From: Microbulbifer taiwanensis
GTDB taxonomy: Bacteria; Pseudomonadota; Gammaproteobacteria; Pseudomonadales; Cellvibrionaceae
Direction of reading: 5' to 3'
DNA length: 64,000 nucleotides
Assembly: GCF_014904815.1 (NCBI RefSeq)
Contig: NZ_JACZFR010000026.1
Span: 62,001-126,000 of the forward strand
In this document: piece after piece, positions 43,844 through 53,931 of the stretch
Layout of the letters: each line of letters starts with the position of its first letter
How positions within the stretch are numbered: position 1 is the first letter of the stretch
The notes under the pieces: model-generated
Told to the model about the DNA's origin: nothing
The model's input: the letters and a program-made list of their open reading frames with translations, nothing else
Database searches by the model: none
Translations under genes and position numbers: made by a program

Positions 43844-44946
43844 GCTGCGGTTACCCGTGACAGCTTGTGGGGAATATCCTCTGAGCCCACCTCGATCAGG
43901 TGATCGGCAACGGCGCCGGTCTGCCACAGCTCGTAAAAGTCATCCGCTACCTGCCTGCTCATATCCACCACCCTGTTCCAGTACTTCAGCCGCTCTTCGG
44001 TGCTGAGCTTATAGAAGTCGTTGCGGTCGGGAATCTTACCGTAGGGCAACCGGGCAACAAAGGCCGGCGACGGCGACACCAGCAGAGTGTTCTGCATGTC
44101 CCCGCCCCGGACCCGGCGCCAGAACAGGCTCTTGTCGAACCACCCCGGCACCATATAGGGGAAGAAATGCGGATAGAGCGCCAGCCCCTCCGGGTGTCCG
44201 AAACGCAGGTCAAAGTGGTAATCGGTGATACCGCCATCGCGGTAGTTGCCGGCGGGCGCGCCGTGGGGGTTCTGCACACCGGCCATTACCAGCGGGATGG
44301 AGCCGCTGGCCAGTACCGCGTCGCAGACATTCTCCTCTGACAGCCGCGTATTGACGGTGCGCAGGCTGTCGAAGTGTACGCTGGCGCTGTCACCGTTATG
44401 GAAAACCACCCTGTCCCAGAAAACACGCAGGCTGTGGCGGGACATGGCGTTGGCCAGTGCCGAAGCCAGCAGCGCCGGCGCCAGCAACGCGCGCCTTTCA
44501 CTGGCCAGGGGCCCGCGACCACGCACCGTCACGAAATGGCTGTGCCAGATGGGACTGTTCGCCACCTGGCGCGCGCCCTCGCCGCCCAGCGCGTCCCGCA
44601 ATATCTTCTCGCCCGCCGCGGTGATCTCCACCGGCGTCGGTCTGCCCGAGTCATAGGTCTGGTGAATATAGCCGAACTCAAGGCGCTCCAGCGCGCCGAG
44701 AGAATCCTCCATCGCGTAACACATATTGCGGAAGCTGCCGATGGACGAGCCCACTGTGGCGACAGGCTGGCTGCGGCCCTTGAAGAACTCTCCCATCAAC
44801 ACCCGGTCCAGCTGGCTGATGACCAGCCACTTGGGACCGCCGGAGGCGCCCACCAGGGTCGAGAATTGCTCCTGGCGCAGGCCCTCCTCGCGGATACGCT
44901 TCGCGGCAGAGGTGCCGGCCAGTAGTACGCAATTGGATCTTTTCAC
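43840..44946 (-). CDS. Patatin-like phospholipase
   Basis: Predicted Ser-Asp dyad lipase of the patatin fold, 368 aa. It shows an oxyanion-like Gly-rich segment (TLVGASGGPKWLVIS), the nucleophile elbow GSSIGSF (G-x-S-x-G, about residues 66-72), and the aspartate box NYRDGGITDYHFD (D-G-G, about 235-247). No signal peptide, so cytosolic or secreted by another route. It is the first gene of a coupled set with gntR and the DUF6122-like gene. Substrate unknown; relatives act on phospholipids or storage polyesters. Confidence 0.83.
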   Translation of the reverse strand: MKRSNCVLLAGTSAAKRIREEGLRQEQFSTLVGASGGPKWLVISQLDRVLMGEFFKGRSQPVATVGSSIGSFRNMCYAMEDSLGALERLEFGYIHQTYDSGRPTPVEITAAGEKILRDALGGEGARQVANSPIWHSHFVTVRGRGPLASERRALLAPALLASALANAMSRHSLRVFWDRVVFHNGDSASVHFDSLRTVNTRLSEENVCDAVLASGSIPLVMAGVQNPHGAPAGNYRDGGITDYHFDLRFGHPEGLALYPHFFPYMVPGWFDKSLFWRRVRGGDMQNTLLVSPSPAFVARLPYGKIPDRNDFYKLSTEERLKYWNRVVDMSRQVADDFYELWQTGAVADHLIEVGSEDIPHKLSRVTAA

Positions 44947-44973
44947 TACTCTTCTCTAACTCAATTCGGAGCC

Positions 44974-45028
44974 GTAGGGTGCGCCGCGCGCACCGTCCAG
45001 GCCAGCCGGTGCGCACGGCACACCCTAC
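44974..45028. repeat. Full palindromic GTAGGGTGCGC repeat
   Basis: Two arms, GTAGGGTGCGCCGCGCGCAC... and ...GTGCGCACGGCACACCCTAC, are inverted with only two C/T differences. They lie between the patatin and glyoxalase genes. The left arm is identical to the half-copy at 680-700. Confidence 0.8.
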
Positions 45029-45049
45029 GCAAGCCCGGAATATTCCGGT

Positions 45050-45490
45050 CTACCACTCGCCGGTATTCTCCATGGAGGCCCAGGGCTCCTGCGGCTCCAG
45101 CGGTTCACCCTTTTGCAGCAACTCGATGGAGATGCCGTCCGGGGAGCGCACAAAAGCCATATGGCCGTCGCGGGGCGGGCGGTTGATGGTGACGCCTTCG
45201 TCCATCAGCCGCTGGCAGATCGCATAGATATTATCCACACGGTAGGCCAGATGGCCAAAGTTGCGCCCACCGGTGTAAGTTTCCGGATCCCAGTTGTAGG
45301 TCAGCTCCAGGCAGGGCGACTTGCTTTCCCGCGCACTGTCCGCGTCACCGGGCGCGGCGAGAAATATCAGCGAAAAGCGACCCTTGTCATAATCCTTGCG
45401 GCTGACCTGCTGCAGCCCCAGCTTTTCGCAATAAAACTTCAATGACTCGTCCAGGTCCGCCACGCGCACCATCGTATGTAGATATTCCAC
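45050..45490 (-). CDS. gloA: Lactoylglutathione lyase (glyoxalase I)
   Basis: Detoxifies methylglyoxal as the glutathione hemithioacetal. The 146-aa VOC-fold protein has LHTMVRVADLDESLKFYCEKLGL (first metal His, GloA start motif) and FSLIFLAAPG. It continues with CLELTYNWDPETYTGGRNFGHLAYRV, where ELTYNW and GHLAYRV carry further metal/GSH-site residues, and SPDGISIELLQKG with the catalytic Glu. GTG 45490 is chosen because AAGGAGT lies 7-8 nt upstream; the ATG at 45517 would bury it. Confidence 0.92.
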   Translation of the reverse strand: MEYLHTMVRVADLDESLKFYCEKLGLQQVSRKDYDKGRFSLIFLAAPGDADSARESKSPCLELTYNWDPETYTGGRNFGHLAYRVDNIYAICQRLMDEGVTINRPPRDGHMAFVRSPDGISIELLQKGEPLEPQEPWASMENTGEW

Positions 45491-45569
45491 CGCACTACTC
45501 CTTCCTTTTGTCTCCATCTACAATGCCGGCAGCAAAATAAAACACCCGCATTGCAGACACCAGAACCAA

Positions 45570-46733
45570 ATGTACCAGAAATACTATCGACAGTTTTTAC
45601 AGGCCCCCAGTGGCAGCCCGACTTCCATGCTGCACATGGCGTGCCACTCCCACCACTACTGGCCGGACGTCACCCTCGATGCCGTGCAACAGTACTGGCG
45701 CGACTCGGCCCTGCTCGCCGACGACAAGTGGGGCCCCATTTTCGAGGAGAAGATCCCCGCCTGGCAGGGCGCCGTGGCCCGCACACTGAATCTGCCGGAC
45801 CCGGACCGCATCGCCATTGCGCCCAACACCCACGAGCTGGTCTACCGGTTGCTCAGTGCCTTCGACCTGAGCCGGCCGCTGCGCATCCTGACCACCGATG
45901 GCGAATTCTACAGCTTCGCGCGCCAGCTGCAGCGGCTCGATGAGCTCCCCGGTGTCGAAGTGACCCGTATTCCCAAAGAGCCCTACGCCACCCTGGCAGA
46001 GCGCTTCGAGCAGGAACTTCACCGCGGCGACTACCAGCTGGCCTACGCCAGCCAGGTGTTTTTCGATTCCGGTGTGGTATTTCCAGAGCTGTTGCAGATT
46101 GCCGGGCGCAAGCCGGCGCGCACCGAATTGGTGATCGACGGCTACCACGCCTTCTTCGCGCGCCCCATCGATCTCGGCGAGATAGCAGACAAGGTATTTT
46201 TTACCGCCGGCTCCTACAAATACCTGGGTGCCGGCGAGGGAATGTGCTTTATGAGCATTCCCGCGAACTGCCAGCTGCGCCCGCTGAACACCGGCTGGTT
46301 TGCGGAACTGGCGGAGCTGGAGAACCGCGCCGACCGGGTCGGCTATGCCGACAACTGGCTGCGCTTTGCCGGCGCCACCATGGACTACTCCGCCCTGTAC
46401 AAAGGCCTGGCTATATTCGAGCTGTTCGAGCGCGAGGGCATCAGCGTGGAAAGGATCCACGACTATGTCCTCGCGGCGCAAAAGCGCTTTCTCGACACCA
46501 TGGATGCGGTCGATCACCCTCTGCTGAACCGGGACAACCTGATCTACCACGACCTGCAAAATGGCCACGGACACTTTTTCACCTTCGACTGCGGCACCGC
46601 CGAGCAATCGGAGCGGCTGCAGCAGGAGCTGAAATCCCGCGCAGTGTTGTCCGACCGCCGCCAGCGGCTGCTGCGACTCGGATTTGCCATTTATCACGGA
46701 GAAAATGAAACTTACCGGCAGGTTTTCCGCTAG
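45570..46733 (+). CDS. Kynureninase-like class V aminotransferase-fold PLP enzyme
   Basis: PLP-dependent fold I enzyme, 387 aa. LTTDGEFYSFARQL and the PLP-lysine motif VFFTAGSYKYLGAGEGMCFM (about residues 207-226) fit the kynureninase/NifS-like group, as does WFAELAELENR. The N-terminus (SMLHMACHSHHYWPDVTLDAVQQYW) is close to kynureninase entry motifs. No other kynurenine-pathway gene is nearby, so the substrate is uncertain. Confidence 0.78.
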   Translation: MYQKYYRQFLQAPSGSPTSMLHMACHSHHYWPDVTLDAVQQYWRDSALLADDKWGPIFEEKIPAWQGAVARTLNLPDPDRIAIAPNTHELVYRLLSAFDLSRPLRILTTDGEFYSFARQLQRLDELPGVEVTRIPKEPYATLAERFEQELHRGDYQLAYASQVFFDSGVVFPELLQIAGRKPARTELVIDGYHAFFARPIDLGEIADKVFFTAGSYKYLGAGEGMCFMSIPANCQLRPLNTGWFAELAELENRADRVGYADNWLRFAGATMDYSALYKGLAIFELFEREGISVERIHDYVLAAQKRFLDTMDAVDHPLLNRDNLIYHDLQNGHGHFFTFDCGTAEQSERLQQELKSRAVLSDRRQRLLRLGFAIYHGENETYRQVFR

Positions 46734-46815
46734 GGAACCTGCCGCTCAGCTTGTGTTCAGATAACAGCGCCTATGATCGGGCCACTTTTTTAGAGTCACT
46801 TACAAGGAAAAAGTC

Positions 46816-47520
46816 ATGAAGGTTGTAAAACTATCGGCCATTGCCCTGCTCGCAGTACTCGCCACCGCCTGCGGTAGCGATCACCCCGGCGAGCCTGGCA
46901 CCCTGGTCTCCATTTCCGCCAATGGCGAGGCCAGCAAGGTGCCGGATGTAGCCAATATCTCCGCCGGAATGGTCACCGAAGCCGAGGACAGCGAAAAGGC
47001 GATGCGCGACAACGCCGAACAGATGGATAAATTGATCAAGGCGATCAAAAAAGCCGGCATCGACGACAAGGACGTGCAGACCAGCGGTATCAGCCTGTCG
47101 CCGCGCTACCACTACCAGCAGGATCGCAAGCCGCAGATCACCGGCTATATCGCCCGCAACACCGTCAGTATCAAGGTACGGGAGCTGGAAAAGCTGGGCA
47201 AGATTCTGGATGACCTGGCAGCCGCCGGGGCCAACCAGATTCACGGCCCCAGCCTGGAAATCGGCGAACCGGAACCGGTAATGGCCGAGGCCCGCGAGCA
47301 GGCCCTGCAAAAAGCCCAGGTCCGCGCCGAGACCTACGCCAAGTCACTGGGCATGAAGGTACGCCGTATCGTCAGCATTTCCGAAAGCGGCAGCGGCGGC
47401 ATTCCTCGCCCGATGATGCGCGCGGAGATGGCGGCGGCCAAGGCGGATGTGGCGACACCGGTTGCGCCAGGGGAGACCACGCTGACGGTGAATCTGGATC
47501 TGGTATTCGAGCTGGAGTGA
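46816..47520 (+). CDS. SIMPL-domain (DUF541) lipoprotein
   Basis: Periplasmic lipoprotein of 234 aa with lipobox LLAVLATAC (Cys at residue 19). The SIMPL domain has SISANGEASKVPDVANISAGMVTEAED, TSGISLSPRYHYQ, ITGYIARNTVSIKVRELEKLGKILDDLAAAGANQIHGPS and ARAETYAKSLGMKVRRIVSISE. The family (YggE-like) is linked to stress responses; exact role unknown. The stop codon is followed at once by relatives of the heptamer repeat. Confidence 0.9.
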   Translation: MKVVKLSAIALLAVLATACGSDHPGEPGTLVSISANGEASKVPDVANISAGMVTEAEDSEKAMRDNAEQMDKLIKAIKKAGIDDKDVQTSGISLSPRYHYQQDRKPQITGYIARNTVSIKVRELEKLGKILDDLAAAGANQIHGPSLEIGEPEPVMAEAREQALQKAQVRAETYAKSLGMKVRRIVSISESGSGGIPRPMMRAEMAAAKADVATPVAPGETTLTVNLDLVFELE

Positions 47521-47526
47521 TTCCTT

Positions 47527-47580
47527 AATGCGGAAATCGGAATGCGGAATTAATTGGCACCGCATTCCGCATTCCGCATT
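47527..47580. repeat. Inverted heptamer-type repeat after the SIMPL gene
   Basis: AATGCGGAAATCGGAATGCGGAA is answered by CGCATTCCGCATTCCGCATT across a 10-nt loop. Another unit (ATTCCGCATTC) forms the last codons of the converging amidohydrolase (47661-47671). Same word as at 27318-27514. Confidence 0.75.
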
Positions 47581-47658
47581 CATGAGGCGCCTCCCTGCGC
47601 CTCACCCGCTTCGCGGGCAGCCTTCGACTGTGCAAATTAGTTCCAGAAAAGTTTGTCA

Positions 47659-48978
47659 TCATTCCGCATTCAGAAAAACCTTGCCGTCCTTCATCACAAA
47701 CCGGACCTTCTGCAACTCGGAAATATCCTCCAGCGGATCGCCGGCCACAGCGATAATGTCCGCCTTTTTGCCCTCGCTGATACTTCCCAGTTCGTCCTGA
47801 ACCCTGAGCAGCCTCGCCGCATTCCAGGTGGCGCTGCGGATGGCATCCGCCGGGGTCATACCGCCCTGCACCATCAGCGCGAACTCGCGCGCATTATCGC
47901 CGTGGCGGCTGACGCCGCTGTCGGTGCCGAAGGCGATATTCACACCGCGCTTGTAGGCATTGGCAAAGGTCTGCTGGATCAAGGGACCGATGGTGGCCGC
48001 CTTGGAGCGCACCATTTCCGGGAAGAAACCGTCCAGTGCGGATTTCTGTGAAACCCACTCCCCGGCCAACAGGGTGGGCACATACCAGGTGTTGTTGCGG
48101 CGCATCAGTTCGATGGTCTCGCCATCCATGTAGGTACCGTGCTCAATGGAATCGACACCGGCGCGGATGGCGCGATCGATCCCCTCCTTGCCGTGGGCGT
48201 GCACCGCCACGGTAAAACCGTAGTCCCTGGCGGTGGCGACAATCGCCTCCAGTTCGTCCTGCATGAACTGCGGATTCTGGCCGCTCTTGGCCACACTCAG
48301 TACACCGCCGGTGGCGGTGATCTTGATCAGGTCGGCGCCATCCTTGTAGCGCTGCCGCACCGCTTCGCGGGCGCTGGCCGCGCCGTTCACAACCCCTTCC
48401 GCCGGACCCGGGCTGCCCATCAGGTCCTGGCGGTAACCATTGGTGGGATCGGCGTGACCGCCGGTGGTGGCGATGGACTTGCCGGCAGTAAAGACGCGCG
48501 GCCCCTCGATGGTGCCGGCATCGATCGCCTTGCGCAGGCTGACGGTGACATTGCCGCTGTCGCCCAGGTCGCGCACGGTGGTGAAACCTGCCCGCAGGGT
48601 GCGCCGCGCGGCATCGACGCCGCGCAGTGTGTAGTCCGCCGGGTTCCAGGTGAAAGTCTCCATATAGGTGCGCGGGCCGAACTCATAGACCAGGTGGGTG
48701 TGCATATCCATCAGACCCGGCAGCACCGTGTAATCGCGCAGGTCCACCAGCTTCTCGCGGTCGCGCTTGGCAAAGCCCTTCTGCACCGACGCTATGCGGC
48801 CGTCGACGATATGGATTGTGCGATTTTCCAGCATCTCACCGCTCTCGCTGTCGAACAGTTTGCCGGCGTATATCGCCGTGGCCTCAGCCAGTGCCTCGGA
48901 ACAGCTGAGGCCCACAACAAGAGCCAGCAGCGCGGCGACGCGACTGAGTAAGTTGCCCCGTTTGGTATTTGTTGTCAT
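47659..48978 (-). CDS. Secreted metal-dependent amidohydrolase (dipeptidase-like)
   Basis: TIM-barrel amidohydrolase of 439 aa with a signal peptide ([23 protein letters not shown]). Metal motifs: [12 protein letters not shown] (first His pair), [12 protein letters not shown] (carboxylated Lys region), [26 protein letters not shown] and [13 protein letters not shown] (Asp). Close to the Xaa-Pro/Xaa-Arg dipeptidase-like amidohydrolases found in marine bacteria and Caulobacter. ATG 48978 with GGGTGGG 3 nt upstream is preferred over a start at 48999. Its final residues NAE are encoded inside a heptamer-type repeat unit. Confidence 0.86.
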   Translation of the reverse strand: MTTNTKRGNLLSRVAALLALVVGLSCSEALAEATAIYAGKLFDSESGEMLENRTIHIVDGRIASVQKGFAKRDREKLVDLRDYTVLPGLMDMHTHLVYEFGPRTYMETFTWNPADYTLRGVDAARRTLRAGFTTVRDLGDSGNVTVSLRKAIDAGTIEGPRVFTAGKSIATTGGHADPTNGYRQDLMGSPGPAEGVVNGAASAREAVRQRYKDGADLIKITATGGVLSVAKSGQNPQFMQDELEAIVATARDYGFTVAVHAHGKEGIDRAIRAGVDSIEHGTYMDGETIELMRRNNTWYVPTLLAGEWVSQKSALDGFFPEMVRSKAATIGPLIQQTFANAYKRGVNIAFGTDSGVSRHGDNAREFALMVQGGMTPADAIRSATWNAARLLRVQDELGSISEGKKADIIAVAGDPLEDISELQKVRFVMKDGKVFLNAE

Positions 48979-49113
48979 TGTCCCACCCGTAAAATCCAAC
49001 TTAGAGTCGTATGGTTTTTATTGAAGCTACACAATCTACCCCAAGCGCCCCCCCAACCCAAGGGAAGAGTCCCAAGGGGTGCGTCGCCAAGTGATGATTC
49101 GAGAGGATGCCCG

Positions 49114-49725
49114 ATGAAGATCTACGAATTCGCCAGTGCCCCCAACTGCCGCCGGGTCCGCATGTACCTGGCCGAGAAAGGCATCGATATGGAATATGTA
49201 CCGGTGGACCTGGCCAAGGGCGAAAACCTGAGCGAGGAGTACCGCAGCAAAGACGTCAATGCCAAGGTGCCGGTGCTGGAACTGGATGACGGCAGCTGTA
49301 TCGCCGAGTCGGTGGCGATTCAGCGTTACTTCGAGGAGCTGCAGCCGCAACCGCCGCTGTTCGGCCGCGATGCGAAGGAAAAGGCGCTGGTGGAAATGTG
49401 GACCCGCCGCGCCGACTTTAACATGATGCTCGCCGTGGGCATGTGCTTCCAGCACACCTCCGGCTTCTTCGCCGACCGCATGGCAGTATTTCCGGACTTT
49501 GGCGAGGACGCCGGCAAGCGGGCACTGAAGTTCTTCGATGTCCTGGATCGGCACCTGGCGAACAACCAGTACCTGGTGGGGGATTATTTCTCGGTGGCGG
49601 ATATCGGCATGTTGTGCAGCCTGGATTTCGGCAAGGTGGTGCAGCTGCGGCCGGATGCCGAGAAACATGCGAATCTGGTGCGCTGGCGGGATCAGTTGAA
49701 TGAGAGACCCAGCGCCAAGGCCTGA
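49114..49725 (+). CDS. Glutathione S-transferase
   Basis: GST of 203 aa with the thioredoxin-like N-terminal domain (KIYEFASAPNCRRVRMYLAEKGI, about residues 2-24; KVPVLELDDGSCIAESVAIQRYFEEL with the cis-Pro and Glu-Ser GSH contacts) and an all-helical C-terminal domain (ANNQYLVGDYFSVADIGMLC with the N-capping box Asp). GAGAGGA lies 6 nt before ATG 49114. Class and substrate not decidable. Confidence 0.9.
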   Translation: MKIYEFASAPNCRRVRMYLAEKGIDMEYVPVDLAKGENLSEEYRSKDVNAKVPVLELDDGSCIAESVAIQRYFEELQPQPPLFGRDAKEKALVEMWTRRADFNMMLAVGMCFQHTSGFFADRMAVFPDFGEDAGKRALKFFDVLDRHLANNQYLVGDYFSVADIGMLCSLDFGKVVQLRPDAEKHANLVRWRDQLNERPSAKA

Positions 49726-49732
49726 TTAAGTC

Positions 49733-49803
49733 GTCACCCCGGCGCAGACCGGGGTCCAGCGACCTCAGCAATGGATGCCGGCCTGCGCCGGCATGACGAG
49801 CGG
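49733..49803. repeat. GTCACCCCGGCGCAG-type intergenic repeat
   Basis: Two hairpin modules, CCCCGG-CGCAGA-CCGGGG and ATGCCGGCCTGCGCCGGCAT, fill the gap between the GST and M16 genes. A related copy with CGGCGCAGGCCGG is at 56282-56355. Confidence 0.65.
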
Positions 49804-49804
49804 A

Positions 49805-52621
49805 TTAATCACCTGACGGCAACACTTCCACCGGTCCTATATCCAGCGCCTCGATTTCCTTCTGTATCTTGCCCAGGTCGCCGACAATCACCCAGGTAAA
49901 CTGCTCCGGTGCCAGGAACTCCTGCGCCGAGGCCTCGACGCTGTCTTTGGTCAGGGCCGCCACCCGCTGCGGATATTCGGCGATATACGCCGGCGGCAGC
50001 CCCTTCTCGACCTGCCAGGTGATGCTGGACAACAACTGCCCCTTGGTTTGGAAGCGCCCGCTCTGCTTCAACACTTCGTCATCGCGGTAGTCCGCCAGCT
50101 CCTCCTCACGCACCGGCTTGTCGCCGAGATAACTGCGGTATTCTTTCAGCAGTTCCTCGATCGCCGGTGCCGTCTTGTCCGTCTGTACCGGCGCAAACAG
50201 GATATAGGGGCGCTGCCCCTCAGTATCCAGAGACACGGCACGGGCACCGTAGGACCAGTGCTTATCTTCGCGCAGATTCATATTCACCCGCGAGGTGAAC
50301 TTGCCAGCGATAATATTGGCCATGGCGTCAAAGGCCTCGGCACCCTCTGGCTGCCAGGGGGGCATCACCAGGCCGGCCATGATGTAGCTCTGCTCCGCAC
50401 CGGGACGGTCCAGCAGATAGACCCGCGCCCGCTGCGGCCGCTCCACTTGTGGCACCTGGACTTGCGCCAACTCGGACTTGGGCGCCTTCCAGCCTGCGAG
50501 CGCCTTGTTCAGCAGTGTCTTGATTTCCTCCTCGGTGACATCGCCGACCACGGTCAGCATGGCGTTGTCCGGCCGCACCCAGTTCTCGTGGAACTGCACC
50601 AGGTCATCGCGACTGATCGCCCCTATGCCCTCGACGGTGCCGGAACCGGTCAGCGGCGATCCGTAGGGATGTCCCTTGCCGTATAGCAGCGGCGGCAATT
50701 CGCGCAGGGCCAGCCCCTGGGGCTGGGCCTTTTCCTGAGCGATGGCGTCTATGCGATTGGATTTCACCCGCGCCAGATCTTTTTCCGGGAAGAGCGGCTG
50801 CAGCACCACCTTGGCAAACAGCTCCAGCGACGGTTCCAACTGGGTCTTCAGGGCACTGAAGGTAATGCTGTTGTAGTCCAGGCCGCTGCCGGCGCCGATA
50901 CTCGCCCCCAGCTCCTCCTGGCGCGCGCTGAACTCCAGGCCGTCCAGCTCCCCCGCCCCCTCGCTCAGCATCTGCGCGGCCATGGAGGCCAGGCCCGGCT
51001 TGTCGCGGTCCGCGGCCGCACCACTGCGAAATTGCAGATTCATAAAGACCGCCGGCGTATCGTGGCGCTCGGCCAGCACCACAGGCAGGCCGTTGTCCAG
51101 GGTGAAGGCTTTCTGCTCAGGCAGCTCCAGCTCCACGGTCTTGTCCACCGCCGGCAACTTGCTGCGATCCACGCCCTTATCTGCCGAAGAGTATTTTTTC
51201 TTCGGTTTCACGATCAGCGTGTAACTGTTCGGCTTGAGCCAGCGGCTGGCCACATCCTGCACTTCCAGTGCGGAGACCTTGGCGTACTCCTCCAGGCCGC
51301 CAATCAGCGCCCCCGGATCGCCGTAATAGAACTCTGATCGGGCGAGGATATCGCTCTTGCCGCCGAAGCCGCCGGTTTTTTCCAGACCTTTCACCAGTCC
51401 GGCAAACTCGCTCTGCTTGATACGGCGCAACTCTTCCGTGCTCACACCGCCCTTGGCAAATTCGCGCAGTTCCGCATCCAGCAGCTTTTCCACTTTTTCC
51501 AGCGGCTGCCCGGGCTTCACATCTACCATAATGACCAGCTGTCCGGCCAGCTGGCGTCCGTAATAGAAGGCACTCACACCTGTGGCCACCTGCTCATCGC
51601 GGACCAGGCGTCGGTACAGAAGCGAGTTCTTGCGGTTTGCCAGCAACGAAGTCATCAGGTCGAGAGCATCCTCCTCCTCACTGCCAATGGCCGGTACATT
51701 CCATACCTTGTAGATGCGCGTCTGCGGCACCTGGTCGAAGATGATTTCGCGTTTGTTGACCTGCGCTGGCAACTCCCAATTCTTCAGGCGCGGCTGCACC
51801 TCTGTACTGGGAATATCACCGAAATACTGCCGCGCCTTGGCCATCGCCTCCTCGACGGAGATATCGCCGGCGATCACCAAGATTGCATTAGCCGGCTGGT
51901 AGTAATCCGCAAACCACTTTTTCACATCTTCCAGGCTGGCGTTGTCCAGGTCCTCCATGGAACCGATCGGCGTCCACGAATAGGGGTGGTATGGGGGGAA
52001 GGTGCTGATGGCGATGGTATCGAAGGCCTTACCGTAAGGGGCATTCTCCCCCTGGCGCTTCTCGTTCTTCACCACGCCACGCTGCTCGTCCAGAACTTCC
52101 TGGGTGATGGCGCCGCTGAAATGGCCCATACGGTCGGATTCCATCCACAGCGCCATATCCAGCGCCCCCTTGGGCACTGTTTCGAAATAATTGGTGCGGT
52201 CGTTGTTGGTGGTACCGTTCATATCCGTGGCACCGGAGCGCTGGAAAGGTTCGAAGTATTCGCCGGGATAGTTTTCCGAGCCGTTGAACATCAAGTGTTC
52301 GAACAGGTGCGCAAATCCGGTCTTGCCCGGCACCTCATCCTTGGAGCCCACCTTGTACCAGATATTGATCGACACCACCGGCGCCTTGTGGTCCCCGTGC
52401 ACTATCACCGTGAGGCCGTTGTCCAGCACTTCTTTGTGAAAGGGAATCTCCAGCTTGGGCGCCGCCACATAGGCCTGCTTGTCCGCCGCCGCGGCGCGAC
52501 TGCTGGCGGCGGCTTCCTTGTCTACAGACAGCGCACGATGACTCTCTTCGTCCGGCTGGCCGCAACTGGCGAGAAAAAATGTACTGAGAAACAGGCAGAT
52601 TAGGACTTGGCGCAATTCCAT
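49805..52621 (-). CDS. M16 family zinc peptidase, two-domain lipoprotein
   Basis: Large insulinase-type metallopeptidase (938 aa), probably outer-membrane or periplasmic. It has lipobox FFLASC at the N-terminus, then the active half with FAHLFEHLMFNGSENYP (inverted zinc motif H-x-x-E-H, about residues 106-110) and the downstream Glu in GVVKNEKRQGEN. The second, inactive half begins near residue 510 (KAFTLDNGLPVVLAERHD), a layout known for full-length M16 proteins. The presence of both halves in one chain suggests an oligopeptidase chamber. Convergent with GST. Confidence 0.92.
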   Translation of the reverse strand: MELRQVLICLFLSTFFLASCGQPDEESHRALSVDKEAAASSRAAAADKQAYVAAPKLEIPFHKEVLDNGLTVIVHGDHKAPVVSINIWYKVGSKDEVPGKTGFAHLFEHLMFNGSENYPGEYFEPFQRSGATDMNGTTNNDRTNYFETVPKGALDMALWMESDRMGHFSGAITQEVLDEQRGVVKNEKRQGENAPYGKAFDTIAISTFPPYHPYSWTPIGSMEDLDNASLEDVKKWFADYYQPANAILVIAGDISVEEAMAKARQYFGDIPSTEVQPRLKNWELPAQVNKREIIFDQVPQTRIYKVWNVPAIGSEEEDALDLMTSLLANRKNSLLYRRLVRDEQVATGVSAFYYGRQLAGQLVIMVDVKPGQPLEKVEKLLDAELREFAKGGVSTEELRRIKQSEFAGLVKGLEKTGGFGGKSDILARSEFYYGDPGALIGGLEEYAKVSALEVQDVASRWLKPNSYTLIVKPKKKYSSADKGVDRSKLPAVDKTVELELPEQKAFTLDNGLPVVLAERHDTPAVFMNLQFRSGAAADRDKPGLASMAAQMLSEGAGELDGLEFSARQEELGASIGAGSGLDYNSITFSALKTQLEPSLELFAKVVLQPLFPEKDLARVKSNRIDAIAQEKAQPQGLALRELPPLLYGKGHPYGSPLTGSGTVEGIGAISRDDLVQFHENWVRPDNAMLTVVGDVTEEEIKTLLNKALAGWKAPKSELAQVQVPQVERPQRARVYLLDRPGAEQSYIMAGLVMPPWQPEGAEAFDAMANIIAGKFTSRVNMNLREDKHWSYGARAVSLDTEGQRPYILFAPVQTDKTAPAIEELLKEYRSYLGDKPVREEELADYRDDEVLKQSGRFQTKGQLLSSITWQVEKGLPPAYIAEYPQRVAALTKDSVEASAQEFLAPEQFTWVIVGDLGKIQKEIEALDIGPVEVLPSGD

Positions 52622-52731
52622 GTTGTTATCCCTGATAAAGAACGGCTCACAAGAGGGGAAGTGTAGGCAACAAAATGGGGCTGGTGTCGGCTAATTCGCC
52701 GGAAACTCCAAATAATGCGGCAGGCTGCAGG

Positions 52732-52758
52732 CAAAAAAAATGGGCACCTAGGTGCCCA
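52732..52758 (-). terminator. Terminator of the leucine dehydrogenase gene
   Basis: The perfect palindrome TGGGCACCTAGGTGCCCA (52741-52758) is followed on the minus strand by TTTTTTTTGC, about 85 nt after the dehydrogenase stop. Confidence 0.85.
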
Positions 52759-52842
52759 AGTAAATACATCACAGAGAGAAGCGATGATGCAAATCGCCAA
52801 AGGGGAAAGATTACCAGTAGGAGCCAGGCTCCTGCTCAAAAA

Positions 52843-53931
52843 TCAAGCGGCTTCCGAGTCAGTTTTTTTTAGCGCTCCGTTTACAGCATCCTCGTGCCCG
52901 AAACGCTCTTCTGCAACGCGATCCGCCACGTGGGCAGTGGTCTCACCGCTCTCGTCGGCGCGCTGGAATACTTCCTTCATGGTGGTGCCGATAGTGTCGA
53001 TATGCTCCTTCACCTGCGCCGGGTTGTAGTCGCCCTGCTGCTGGTAGTACACATCGATGATGCCGCCGGCATTGATCACATAGTCCGGTGCGTAGAGGAT
53101 CCCCTTCTCGCGCAGTACCGCCGCGTGGCGCTCTTCCGCCAGCTGGTTGTTGGCGGCACCGGCGATGGCGCCCACTTTCAGGCGGGAGATGGTATCGTCA
53201 TTCAGGATGGCGCCCATGGCACAGGGAGCAAACAGATCCACATCCAGGTCGAAAATCTCGTCAGCGCCAACGGCGGTCGCACCCAGCTCGTTGACGGCGC
53301 GGTCGATGTTGTCCTGGAAGATATCGGTCACGAACAGTTCGGCGCCCGCCTCCTTCAGCAGCCTGGCCAGGCGGAAGCCCACATTGCCCACGCCCTGAAT
53401 GGAAACCTTGAGGCCGGCCAGGTCGGTCCTGCCCCAGCGGTGCTCGACCGCGGCTTTGAGCCCGACGAATACACCGTAGGCAGTAGACGGAGACGGGTCG
53501 CCACCGTGCTCGGATTCCTCGATCAGGCCGGAAACGAACTTGGTGCGCTCGCCGATGACATGCATATCCTCGACGCTGGTGCCGGAGTCCTCAGCGGTGA
53601 TATAGCGGCCGCCCAGGGTGTTGATAAAGTCGCCCATGGCGCGCAGCAACTCGGGAGTCTTGTCCTTGCGCGGGTCGCCGATGATCACGGCCTTGCCGCC
53701 GCCCAGCTTCAGTCCGGCCATGGCAGATTTGTAGGTCATTCCGCGGGAAAGACGCAGCACGTCGTTCAGCGCCTCGCCGTCATCGGCGTAGGGCCACATA
53801 CGGCAGCCGCCCAGTGAGGGTCCCAGATTGGTGTTGTGCACCGCAATAATCGCCTTCAGTCCGCTTTTGGCGTCCTGATAGAAAGCCACCTGTTCGTGCT
53901 TGTCGTAGGCGGGATGGGAAAAAATACTCAT
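52843..53931 (-). CDS. Leucine-type amino acid dehydrogenase
   Basis: NAD-dependent oxidative deaminase of the Glu/Leu/Phe/Val family, 362 aa. It has [57 protein letters not shown] (substrate domain with the catalytic Lys in the GLKLGGGKA motif), [15 protein letters not shown], and the NAD fold [18 protein letters not shown]. Length and LGGCRMWPY favour leucine/valine dehydrogenase over GDH. Supports use of branched-chain amino acids, in line with the fused oxidoreductase at 27.5 kb. Confidence 0.92.
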   Translation of the reverse strand: MSIFSHPAYDKHEQVAFYQDAKSGLKAIIAVHNTNLGPSLGGCRMWPYADDGEALNDVLRLSRGMTYKSAMAGLKLGGGKAVIIGDPRKDKTPELLRAMGDFINTLGGRYITAEDSGTSVEDMHVIGERTKFVSGLIEESEHGGDPSPSTAYGVFVGLKAAVEHRWGRTDLAGLKVSIQGVGNVGFRLARLLKEAGAELFVTDIFQDNIDRAVNELGATAVGADEIFDLDVDLFAPCAMGAILNDDTISRLKVGAIAGAANNQLAEERHAAVLREKGILYAPDYVINAGGIIDVYYQQQGDYNPAQVKEHIDTIGTTMKEVFQRADESGETTAHVADRVAEERFGHEDAVNGALKKTDSEAA

